Shown: piece after piece, positions 23,137-33,055 of the stretch | Numbering within the stretch: the stretch's first letter is position 1 | How the letters are laid out: each line of letters starts with the position of its first letter | Translations under genes and position numbers: made by a program | Notes under the pieces: generated by a model | Told to the model about the DNA's origin: nothing | Databases searched by the model: none | Seen by the model: the letters and a program-made list of their open reading frames with translations, nothing else | From: Zygophlyctis sp. KS116 | Taxonomy: Eukaryota; Chytridiomycota | NCBI GenBank assembly: GCA_054661495.1 | Contig: BAAFSQ010000002.1 | Span: 54,162 to 118,161, forward strand | Length of the DNA stretch: 64,000 nucleotides | Direction of reading: 5' to 3'

Positions 23137-23838
23137 TGTCAGTCACCGAATCACCGCCCTGCTCATCAGATCGTGCATCTTCATGCCCTGTCTCATCATC
23201 TAATTCATCTGCTAGTGGATGCCCAGTTGATCATTCAAAAGTCAACCCGCTTAATAATATGCCTAATCTTTCACAGGATAAAGCACCAGGACAGACTGTT
23301 GACCTTCCTACTGCGAGAACTCTATCAACCATTCCAAAAACCAATCCTGACGCTGGGCCGGTATGGGAGTATCCCAGCCCTCAACAGTTTTATAATGCAC
23401 TAGTTCGAAAGGGATGGAAGACACCAGAAACAGAGATCCCTGTGATTGTAGACATTCATAATTTTATCAATGAAGAATGCTGGGATCAAATCAAATACTG
23501 GGAAACTAAATTCCATTGTGATTGCAAGGATATTTCTCTCTTGAAATTTCAAGGTCGTCCAAAGGACATGACTCCAAAAGCATTTTTTTATCACTATATA
23601 TATGGGTATTCCTAAACTTTTAATGATTAGATCTGAAAAGCCGTTTGATCGTCATGATTGGACTATTGATAGATGTGGAAAACCCGTCAGATATGTTATA
23701 GACTATTATGGAGGCCCCAGCGAGGGAAATAATCCAGTTTTTCATTGTGATATAAGACCTGCATTAGACTCACCTTCAGCCTTGTTTGATCGATTGAGAG
23801 AAGGTGCATCAAGAGTCTGGTCAAAATTATTTTCTTGA
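23136..23838 (+). CDS. CYC3: Holocytochrome c synthase (cytochrome c heme lyase)
   Basis: Attaches heme to cytochrome c in the mitochondrial intermembrane space. Two exons (23136-23605, 23631-23838) over a 25-nt intron give 225 residues. A CPVDH heme-regulatory motif lies near residue 27, then [18 protein letters not shown], the conserved HNFINEECW with the heme-binding histidine, [13 protein letters not shown], and after the splice FDRHDWx[15 protein letters not shown] and RPALDSP. All family signatures are present, so the protein should be functional. Its ATG shares one base with the SET1 stop (TGATG), so it can hardly have its own intergenic promoter. Confidence 0.95.
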
Positions 23839-24084
23839 TCTTTTACAACAATAATATCATCATTCAACTTATTGCCAATTCAGGTATTTCATTCTAATTA
23901 AATGTGTTGAATGAGTTGAGTCCATAAATAAGTCAAATCCAAGTTGATTTGAATTTGTATCAGTAATTAAGCATTTGAAATAACTACATTTTTTTTTGAT
24001 TTGGAAAGAAACCGGAAAGTTGAAAATGGACGATGCGTTTGTTGGGACAGGTTGGGACAGACTCGAGAGAACTTTAATTTAAAA

Positions 24085-25377
24085 ATGGTCTCTGGAGAAT
24101 TGCAAGCAGAAAAGTGGTCGATAGTTACAATGATCATTTCATTCAAATCAATGCATTTGTTCTTCATGGCTCTGGCTTTGTGCCATGTTCAAAATGTCTA
24201 CGCTGTTACTAATAATGATTTTGTCGCTTTGAAGTGGAAGCTGAAAGAATATATTGATAAGAATCCTGATCGTCACATTCCTCTTTTAGTAAGAAACTCT
24301 TTCCATGACTTGTTTCTGAATGATAAGGCAGCGCTGCAAGGATGCATTGCAAAGACTGATTTTCTAAACGATCTAGAAAATAAAGGGCTAGATTCGACTA
24401 ACAAAGATTTGCAAGATCTTATCATGAAGGACTTCCCAAAAACCAATTTCTCTTATGGTGATGTAATCGCGTTTGCAGGCAAGGTTGCAGTTGAATCGGC
24501 ATATCCATGTATGAAGATTCCTTTCAGGTTCAATCGAAGTTCTTGCTCAAGAGATGAGCCTAATTTCAATAATCGGGCTCCGTCTTCATTTGCAGATACA
24601 ATAGATAAACTAGGACCCATGTTTGACTATTTAGGAGGATCAATTACTCCTCGGGACTTGGCGATTCTTTTAGCAGGTGGTCATGGTATTAAAGGAGCTC
24701 GAGCAGGCTCTACAGATTGGTTTGGGGTCTTTTCAACATTTAGTTCTGGAAAAGAATTTATAGCAAAGACATTTAGAGAAGCTTGGAGATTTATAGGACT
24801 TCCTGAGACTTTGGATCAATTCTTTACCGGAGAGATATTTAATCGTGAAACAAGCATTATACGTCTACCGTCTGATTTGATGTTTTATCCCAGCAAAGTC
24901 CCAGATGGTAGTTACAAGGATAAAAGTCAAGAGGCCGCAACTATTGAGGCACAATTACTTGGATTTATTGCTCAAGATCGCAGTGTTTTTGATAAGGAAT
25001 TCGAAATAGCTTATGGTAAACTTCTTGCAATTGGAGACGCAAGCCAAGCGTTTATAGACGATCGTTCTATTCAAGTTTGCCCAGATATAATAAACCAACA
25101 TAGTGGTACCATACTTCCTCCCCCACCAACCACCACCAATATTCTATCTAGTACCACTATCGCTTCTTCATATGTGAATACTTTATCTACTGTTACTAGT
25201 ATTCTATCTTCAACTGTTTCATCCACGACCATATTATCTCCCACTGCGACACATGCTACTAACGAAGAACCATACACTATTACAGATGGTGTTTCAAGAT
25301 TTAGGTCTATAATGGACTCTGCTTCAGCATTGCTTAATCGAATAAGAAAGGTTGTATCTGGAATTCGGTCTAAATAA
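24085..25377 (+). CDS. Secreted heme peroxidase, class II-like
   Basis: 430 residues without introns. The first in-frame ATG is at 24085; a signal-like hydrophobic region (LFFMALALCHVQNVYA) ends about residue 40. Distal site: LVRNSFHDLF, giving the Arg-x-x-Phe-His arrangement of plant/fungal peroxidases. Proximal site: LAILLAGGHGIKGARAG with the heme-ligand His. The N-terminal Met-rich start has several ATGs. The C-terminus (after residue ~355) is a Ser/Thr/Pro-rich stretch typical of a cell-wall or linker region. Manganese- or lignin-oxidising residues cannot be judged by eye. A tandem GTTGGGACAG pair at about 24040-24059 lies in the 5' region. Confidence 0.8.
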   Translation: MVSGELQAEKWSIVTMIISFKSMHLFFMALALCHVQNVYAVTNNDFVALKWKLKEYIDKNPDRHIPLLVRNSFHDLFLNDKAALQGCIAKTDFLNDLENKGLDSTNKDLQDLIMKDFPKTNFSYGDVIAFAGKVAVESAYPCMKIPFRFNRSSCSRDEPNFNNRAPSSFADTIDKLGPMFDYLGGSITPRDLAILLAGGHGIKGARAGSTDWFGVFSTFSSGKEFIAKTFREAWRFIGLPETLDQFFTGEIFNRETSIIRLPSDLMFYPSKVPDGSYKDKSQEAATIEAQLLGFIAQDRSVFDKEFEIAYGKLLAIGDASQAFIDDRSIQVCPDIINQHSGTILPPPPTTTNILSSTTIASSYVNTLSTVTSILSSTVSSTTILSPTATHATNEEPYTITDGVSRFRSIMDSASALLNRIRKVVSGIRSK

Positions 25378-25431
25378 TGATACTGATATTGCAAAAACGA
25401 TAATATTCAACTTTATTGCTTGTTGAGTATT

Positions 25432-26875
25432 TTACTCTTCTCTCGAAATGAGATGTATTGCACAAGTTCTGTCCATAAAAACTATTGCATCGAATTGATT
25501 CGAAAGGGAAGATGAAGAGTAATGACTGAGCCTCTCTGATTGTGGGCAATACACAACGCCAATATATCGTTCCAATCTAGGCGCTTCCATCTCCTTGGTA
25601 AGGCCTATATCCCTGTCATTCTTGATGAGCTTATCGGAATTTTGTTTATGCAAGAACTTAAAGATCAGCAATACATTCTGATTCGGGAAATTTGAATGCA
25701 GAAAGTATTCATGACTATCTTTAAGGGAAGGAACAATATCCTTTACTCTTCCTGGAGTTCCCCATGCTATATGCTTAAAGCCAAAAAAATACAGTTGGCA
25801 GCCATCACTGTTCCTTCATGGCATAAAAATCCAACATTATAAACTGGAATATCAGACTCTCTACATAGTTGTCCGATATTGACCTCGGCACGCATTTTCC
25901 CCATATCTGTATATCTTGCATCTCCCAACTATTTTAATTTATTTCTAAATTCAGATACATGACTGTTATGTGCCCAAACAATTACTTTTGGAGATTTTTG
26001 TCTTTTTACAGAGTAATCCATCAGGCGTTGAAGTATCTTGAACATATGACGATCCCTAATGTTCCAAGAATTGACATTCTCGTCAACAGAAAATCTGTAA
26101 TATTCTTCGGCGTCTTTCACGACCAATGCGTTTATTTCAGCAATAAACTGCATATTAGAACGTGATTCAACTACCTGATCATCTCCCATTTCTTCCAAAC
26201 GCTTTCTAAAAAGATGATGCATCACAAATGAAGCCTCTTGCTGACATCCCTTGCATGAACACTCATAAAATACCTTTTCGATCCCAAGCTTGATGGATAA
26301 TGAATACATGAGCGGCTCGTGATGAAACTTATCAAAACACTTGTATAAATTTTTAGCTTTTGATGCAGCAGACGGATCAACTGATTCAAGATATTTAACT
26401 ACTTCCTCTGTAGATCTATAAAATTCATCAAAATAAATTACTTTTGTAGGCTATACACGTCCAGTCCATAAAAGTTTAGATCATCATCCTGATTTCTAGA
26501 GTTCCAATCTTTCATCCATTCAGAGAAGGACTGCATGACTTCATTCCTCCACATCCATACAGGAAATCTAGTAAAGTTTGCCAATGGATCACGAATGATT
26601 GATTTTCCATTGTGGATATATTTATTGACTGTTGCACAATCTGGCCAATCTGCCTCCACAGCGATCATTCTGAATCCTTTATGCTCTATTAGAAGCTTAG
26701 AAATGATAGCCCGATGTTCCTAATTTCAGCTTTAATTGATTACATAGTAATCCTGAGTTCCATGGGTAGAGTCACCAATGCACACAATCTGAGCGTCTCC
26801 AATCGCATCAAGCAACTTGAGATAGCCTTTCTCAGGGAATTCTAGAGGAATGGAAAAAGGTTTCAGATCAAACAT
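25432..26875 (-). CDS. Erythromycin-esterase-fold family protein (PF05139-like)
   Basis: Start is the ATG at 26875. The N-terminal GDSTHGTQDYY corresponds to the GExTHGxxEF box of the family, then IAVEADWPDC, FPVWMWRNEVMQSF, FYGLDVYSLQ, VIVWAHNSHVSE and GVVYCPQSERLSHY. Introns near 26735, 26450 and 25930 join the frames. The first catalytic-type Glu of the HG box is Asp here. Biochemical roles of eukaryotic members are mostly unknown; some bacterial relatives hydrolyse macrolides, but no resistance role follows from this sequence. It has introns like its neighbours, so any horizontal arrival is not recent. Its stop faces the peroxidase stop across 54 bp. Confidence 0.78.
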
Positions 26876-26921
26876 TTCAAAAGCTCAGAAAGCTTCCTTG
26901 AGTAAATCAGTACGAGTTTAT

Positions 26922-28591
26922 TTATGTGTTAACTCTTCCTCGAACATCCCGTCGCTTATCTCTGTCACTGCTGCGACTACGCTTCTGAGGTGTGCCGCTG
27001 GGTGAATCTTTATAATAAGTTTCTACATTGTCTGGACAACTAAGAGCACCGTGAGTTCTTTCCCCACAACGAAGACAACCATGAATTCTTCTACAATCGC
27101 GAGTATGACAGTAATTTACGCTAGAAGCATTCCAAAGGTAACAATAAGTTCTAATTACAGCTTTAGAAGCCCCAGATGAATTGCATTTTATTATCGTATG
27201 AGATGTCGACATACATCGAATGCATCGATGTTCACGACCGCACTTATTATCACGACATTTCCTCTAATAATTAAAAAGTTTAAGTATACCTCATCTACAT
27301 TCCATTGCACACAAAGAATTCTCTCTGTTGCTTTTGAAGGCCCACAAGAGGTAACTGGATGAGGTCCACCACAATTTAGACAAATGTGAAAGTTTTTGCA
27401 AGTATCATGTTTTGACGGGCATGAATTTTTATTGAAATCCGCACAAATCTCTTCAACGCGGCGCTTGCAATCCTTACTGCCTAATCGGCTGAGTACAGCC
27501 ATTTTTTCATTTGTAACATCTCTAGATTTTGAAACTGATTCTGGAGTACTAGAATTTGTTACAGTTTTACTGCTTCTGACTGGGCTAGCATGACTTTCAA
27601 TAAAAGAGACTACTTGACTACCAACCATATTAGTCCAAGATGAAGGAATATTTCTAGCAAAGACTCCCAGATCCTTTAAACTGTCTTCACTTTTTATCGC
27701 AGACTTTTCTTTAACTCTGGTAATCCAATCCAAAACAGACTCCAAGACAACCTTGTCTTGCTCTGCATCCTTAAAATCTAAAGCTGAAACTTCCATTTTC
27801 TTTATAGCTTTATCTATGTCTTCTCTCAAAATTCTATAATTCTCTTTTGCATCTTGCCAGGCAACTTTTTTTACTGAAGCTTCCTTTTTCAAATTTTCTA
27901 ACCTGACACTTAAATTGCTATAAAATGATTCAAAAGAAGCACTATAAGCCAAATACGAAGCCAGTTTTCCTAATTGAAATGCATATTTTGCATCAAGAAA
28001 ATTAGTTTCTGGTTCTGCAACAGAAGGTGGATGAGACAAAACATCTCTCAGGAATTCATCAGGAGAAAATCCAAGATCATCTACTCTATCCATTGATTTG
28101 TTTTGATCCAATTCCACCAGAGCACTAGACTCTCTACGCTCCTTTTTAGGCGTAGTAAAAGCTACTTGAGCTTCATTATGATCTTTATAATGATCTTTAA
28201 AATGATCTTTATAATCGTTTTCATTCTGATGATCTTTAGAATCATTTTCATTCTGATCTGCAACTTGATGTGCAACTTGATCTACCATCTGGACTGAAAC
28301 CTGGGCAATCTGATCACTATGATCTGCCCGATCTACAACAATCTCATCTGAGCCTTCGAGGACCATGCCATCTTCCTCTTCCAAGCCTTCAATCTTTTCA
28401 GAATGTACATTATCTTCATTCGCCTCCTTGTATGGAATTGGCTGTAAAATCTCATCTTCTACCAGAGTAGTAGAAGATGATGATTTTACAATAGGGTCAT
28501 TATCTACTTCCTTTTTCTTTGCAAGGGATTGTCTCAGAATAGAAAGAAGCTCTTCGCCTGATAATGAAGATAAAGTAACATCACTTGTCAT
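26922..28591 (-). CDS. Protein with three tandem Cys/His zinc modules (CCHC/CCCH-like)
   Basis: Two exons (28591-27290, 27263-26922) over a 26-nt intron give 547 residues. The N-terminal ~170 residues are acidic with Gln/Asn/His/Asp repeats (KDH units); a coiled-coil-like region follows. Three similar modules end the protein, each with a first Cys, a central Cys, then C-x3-H-x-C-x2-C-x4-H-x4-C: CADFNKNSC...CKNFHICLNC; CVQWN...CGREHRCIRC; CYLWN...CRRIHGCLRC. The tail is Arg/Ser-rich (SGTPQKRSRSSDRDKRR). The intron falls inside module 2. Nucleic-acid binding is inferred from the finger type; similar modules are seen in scattered fungal proteins. No reverse transcriptase or integrase is nearby. 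Confidence 0.7.
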
Positions 28592-28863
28592 TTTTTGTAT
28601 GGTTGAGGTGCTAGTGGCGCCACGTCAAATTTGCTTTTGCTCACGTCTCACGCCCCTTGGTTCGCACACCCCCTTGGTCTGAGGCACACACGCTCAGACT
28701 CTCACGCTATCAGAGACCTCTGACTCCCAGCCTGTCATTTAAACCCACTGTACACCATCAATGCATGTCATGGCTAATGAATGATTACTAACCAAGATTC
28801 TGAATTCAATGCATTAAAGAAAGTTTAAGAATCAAAAGTTCCCATTAATATTTTGTACTAAAT
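28592..28863. promoter_or_regulatory. GC-rich, pyrimidine/CA-rich upstream region with short inverted repeats
   Basis: Between the zinc-module gene start and MED8. Bases 28610-28735 are much richer in G+C than the surroundings. They contain GTCTGAG (28677-28683) against CTCAGAC (28693-28699), and TCAGAG/CTCTGA arms at 28710-28723. Likely the promoter of the zinc-module gene. Confidence 0.45.
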
Positions 28864-29351
28864 TCAAAATCTACCACCAGTGAGTTTTAATAAATCATGA
28901 AATTCCTTTGAGTCCCTGCTTGATTTCTCTCGATCGTATCTGGGAGCTGGAATATCAAGTTGTAAATCTTCCCACATATGAATAATCTTTACAATCTTTT
29001 CGTCCCTTTGTTCAGCCTTGTTTTCTAGATCAAATCCATCAAGATCGATTTTACAAGACTCTGATTGTATGAGAGATTCAAGATCGGGGATGAGTTTAGT
29101 TCGTAGAAACACTCGAGGTACTTTAAATTAGATCTAATGTAATTACAAATGTCAGGATCTTCAATCGGACAAGTATTTGGATGGATAAAATAATTAAAAG
29201 TCTCAATCTCTTTAATAAGAGATTCCATCTTTGCAGTGATCAGTGCAAATGTAGATAGAAAGTTGGAGGGATCAGGAGATGTTTCAATGGATAATAGGAA
29301 GGATGTGAGTAGATCTAGTGTGGATTTGTACTTTTGGATCAAATTCTCCAT
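28864..29351 (-). CDS. MED8: Mediator subunit 8
   Basis: Head-module subunit of Mediator. Two exons (29351-29148, 29121-28864) over a 26-nt intron give 153 residues. The N-terminal helices (YKSTLDLLTSFLL, LITAKMESLIKEIE) fit the MED8 four-helix region, and the splice creates LPRVFLRTKLIPDLES, equivalent to the conserved LRTK-x-x-PxxE box of MED8. Without the splice both halves would look like unrelated short frames. Its start is 24 bp from the stop of the upstream same-strand gene. Confidence 0.78.
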
Positions 29352-29375
29352 TGTAAAACAGATTTTATTTGGAGT

Positions 29376-32300
29376 TTATAAAGATTTATTATATATTTCT
29401 TGTTTAAGACGAGAGTTTTCTATTACTAGTGCAATAAATTCGTCTTTGAGTTTGAGTGTTTCTTCTTGTGCAGAAACTAAAAGATTCGCATTATCAAGCA
29501 GTTTTTGCTGATATTGTTCTAGTTTAACAGAATTATTTGAAATCTTTTTCTCCAAAGAAGAGACTAGTTTTCTTCTTCTAGTAGCAATAGAAAGAGGTTC
29601 TTCTCCCAAGGTTGTATCAGACATTCCTTTTGAGAGTAATGCATCCGTAGAGATTTCATTTTGGATTTGAGCAATAGATTCATTGTCTGTAGTAATTACA
29701 GTCTCTTTCTCTTCAAGATCATTACAAGGTTCAGTAGGATCATACATTTCAGACACGCCACTAACATCCTTGGATTCTATTTCAGTCTCTTCTTTTTGAG
29801 AATCACATACAGGTTCGTTATAAATAAGAGGAGATGTGTCGTTAGAATCTTCTTCTTTAGAATCAGAAACCGTCTCGTTTGATATTTCAGGAATAGGCAG
29901 GGCTTCTATAGATTCCAATGCCATTTTTTGAGCCAAGAGTTCTTCATTTTCCATTTGCTTGGCTTTGAATTTCCATGAGTCTATTAAAGCAGATTTCTCA
30001 TCATGTTCTGAAAGTATCAGACTATATTTTTCCTTCAAGGTATGGGCATTTTGAATTGAAGATTCAAAAAATTCAAAAATGCTGTTATAGTGTTCGGTAT
30101 CCTTGCAAGATAATGTGTAGTCTGCAGTTGACCCAATTTTTAGATTTATCGCATGAACCAGGTTTGACGGCTTGCTACATTCCAATCTTTCAACGCCACA
30201 ACAAAGATAAATTACATTGGGACTATTACTAGATCTTATGACAATTTTCTTTGCTAGAATTTGCAAATTGTCTTCTATATCAGAATTTCCTTCTCCGATT
30301 CCAAAATCATAAAGAGTAACTTGAACAGGGCCTAGAAAAATTGTGTCTTTATAACAAAAAGCGCCTGTAAAATCACCAGCAAAATGTACTTCGAGACTCG
30401 TCTGGTTTAAGCGCATATTCCAATTTGCATTTTCCTTGACTAATTGATGATATTCTGGTTCAAATATTTGGATAAATTTATCTAAAGAGGATCGAATTTC
30501 TTTATATTTTAGATGGCTCCATGAAATCCTTTTAGAATCTAGAATCAAATGATTTGAATTTTCTCTAAGAATGAGAGATGCATTAGCCCGTATTCCTCTT
30601 TTCATAATCTCAAATAAATTACTTGCTTCAACGGTAGTCTTTGCTTTGATTCCAAATAAGGCAGAATCAGACTTTTTGGGGAATATTAGACGAACAAAGG
30701 TTCCTTCAAGCTTTGAAATAACGCCAACATGAATGGGCGAACTAAATATACATCTCTTTGTATCTGGATTGTGAAATTCAATCCAGTAATTTTCTGCAGA
30801 CTTGAATACGAAAGCCTCAATCTTGCCCAAAGATCCCCATTTCTTTTCTTCATTTAACTTGAATGCTGAGCATTGCATATATAGTAGTTTTGTTTTAGGC
30901 TCCGGCTCGACATTAATAGTAGATATATTGGTCGAAATTTCGGTATTCTCCGTCAATTTTTTATCAGATATATAGTATTTAGTTTCAATCAAAGATTTTG
31001 AGTAAGATTTTTCTAGACATAAATTTCGATTTTTCATACCTTGATTAATATTCATTTTTTCCTGTAATATATTGAATTTGTTAAGAAACTGTTCCTGATC
31101 TTTTTGAATTCTCGAGGAAACTGTTAATATACATGATGAATTTAAGGTCAGTTGTAATATTTCTGCTTCGCCAATAGCCAAGCCTTGAATTGAAACATGA
31201 ATAAGGGGCACAGGGGGCATTAACAGCTTTATCTGATCGTCTTTGCCTTTTATTGGAATTCTTTCTGTAACCACTAATGTGTCTTGTAAAAGAAATATAG
31301 CCAGCTGAGTATTTGAATATTTAATCTTTTTCTTGAAAGTAACTTCTACACATTTGAACATTATGTACATTTTAGGGCAATTCAAGAGTTCATAACGATC
31401 ATTATGATACGGAATTGTTAGATATATCAAAACAGCCTAGTTTGTAAGTTCAAAATATATACAGCGTTTTTTATACTTTCTTCTTCATGCTTTTCTGGAA
31501 ATATTGTCCGGCATTTTGTAGTATCCATATTGATTTCAAGTTTTTCTAATTCCTGAAAATTATCCTTTACATTTTTCCCATAAAATCTGTAAAATGTTTG
31601 AATTGTAGTTTGTAGTTTGGAAATAGCACTGCGCAGTTCACCTACTTCCACTCTTCGCTCTTGCGTGCAATGAGAATAGCTAGATAAAATCCTCTAAAAT
31701 AATTAGATTGAAATCATGAGAAGTTACATATAAACAAAATCTTAACTTTATCAAAAAGTTCATGGGTGATAAAAGCTTTTCATGAAGATTCTATGAGTTA
31801 GATGCCAAAATTCTACCACAAAATCACATAACATAGGCTGCAAACTAAAAAGCTGGTTAAGTAATCCTTTAGACCCAAAAACAATTGTTTGATAATCAAT
31901 AATTAATCCTGAAACCTTAAAATTATGCAATCCATTTTTTACATTGAGAGGACTCATGTCCGAATAAGAAATAGGTTGACTATCTAGAGGGCTTTTAAGA
32001 TCTTCAAATTTCTTTAGTATTTCTTCAAGTTTTTTGACCATCTGTTGAATAATAGAATCAATCTCCTCGGTTCGGGGTAAGTTAGAGAGAATCTATAATT
32101 AATCTTGGAAAAGGCATACATCAATAGCATCAATCAGCTGATTTGAATAATAATCGTAATCTTCTGTCATTTGTTGCAACGCCGATTGTTGCTCGACACA
32201 TAATCTGAAGCTATTCCGATATTCTTTACTAAATTCATTTTTAAACGTTAGAGTGGACTTTATCATGAAATATAAAGAATTACAGTTCTATAAGGATATT

Positions 32301-32755
32301 TCAATTGAATAATGACATTCGATGTTACATCTTGTTGTGTCTATGAAATAATTATGATGCGATTGTACCACTGGCTTATTCTTTTTAAACACGTAGAGAG
32401 AGCGGCTCTTCCAATCAGAATTTTTATCCTATCAGTTGAATCATGTAATGGCTCTTACAGAATCTTTTGGGAAACGAAATTTCTTTGAGATTTTTGACCA
32501 GTTGGATCGGATAGACGAGGCGAAGCTGAACTTTGCCGAATTTACTGAAATATCTGAGCTGGCAGTTTTCCCTTTTCTTGGAATAATTATTTCATCAGAC
32601 GTGGAGTAGTCATTGGCGGAATTTATGCCATCTTGTGATTTATGTTCTTCGCATTGGATCGTTTTATTATCTAGCTGAGATGATGCATGCCCATCATGCT
32701 TGGAGTGGAAAGAACCAATTAAGCCTAGACTTTTCTTTGTCTTTAAGAATGTCAT
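29376..32755 (-). CDS. Large multi-exon protein with PH-like domains and C-terminal coiled coil
   Basis: Not assigned to a family. Start ATG at 32755; the first exon is Ser-rich and basic. Successive exons join through introns I place near 32431-32460, 32341-32370, 32250-32275, 32085-32110, 31790-31815, 31690-31725 and 31420-31445, each about 26-34 nt. The middle part is helical with BAR- or DH-like character (LPRTEEIDSIIQQMVKKLEE, LRSAISKLQTTIQTFYRFYG). A PH-like segment follows (YIMFKCVEV, AIFLLQDTLVVTERI). A second beta-rich domain resembles a RanBP1/PH fold (WGSLGKIEAFVFK, YWIEFHNPDT). An acidic linker and a coiled coil (LVSSLEKKISNN...) end the protein. A membrane-trafficking or Rho-GEF-like role is only a guess. 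Confidence 0.55.
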
Positions 32756-33055
32756 AATAGGCTCTTATTGGCGCGAGTTGATTTCGGACGTATCGCGTGA
32801 ATTCTTAATGATATCATCCCTCAACCGATGCAACTCTACAAAAAATCACTCTGGAGATGGATCATTGAGACGGAGCATTGATCTTTATCTTAATCTGAGG
32901 CCGCCATTATATTATTATTTTATATTTGAAAATGGTTTTTAATGATGTTGATAATTCTCGCCTCTTGTGATTTCTTTCTTTGAAAAATCTCATTGAATGA
33001 ATTTGGATTTTTAAAATTCTAAAAAGTAAAAAGTATTATTTCTCCAGATTAATCT
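32756..33055. other. Intergenic region, no gene seen
   Basis: 300 bp, AT-rich, between the start of the PH/coiled-coil gene and the stop of the PLAT gene. It should contain the promoter of the former and the 3' UTR of the latter. I see no tRNA, repeat or conserved frame. Confidence 0.5.

Noticed and set aside
25432-26875. Antibiotic-resistance gene
   Set aside because: Only the fold family is shared. Eukaryotic members are widespread, the gene has introns, and a catalytic-type Glu is changed.
26922-28591. Retrotransposon Gag-like protein
   Set aside because: CCHC-like fingers suggested it, but there is no protease, reverse transcriptase, integrase or terminal repeat around the gene, and it has a normal intron.
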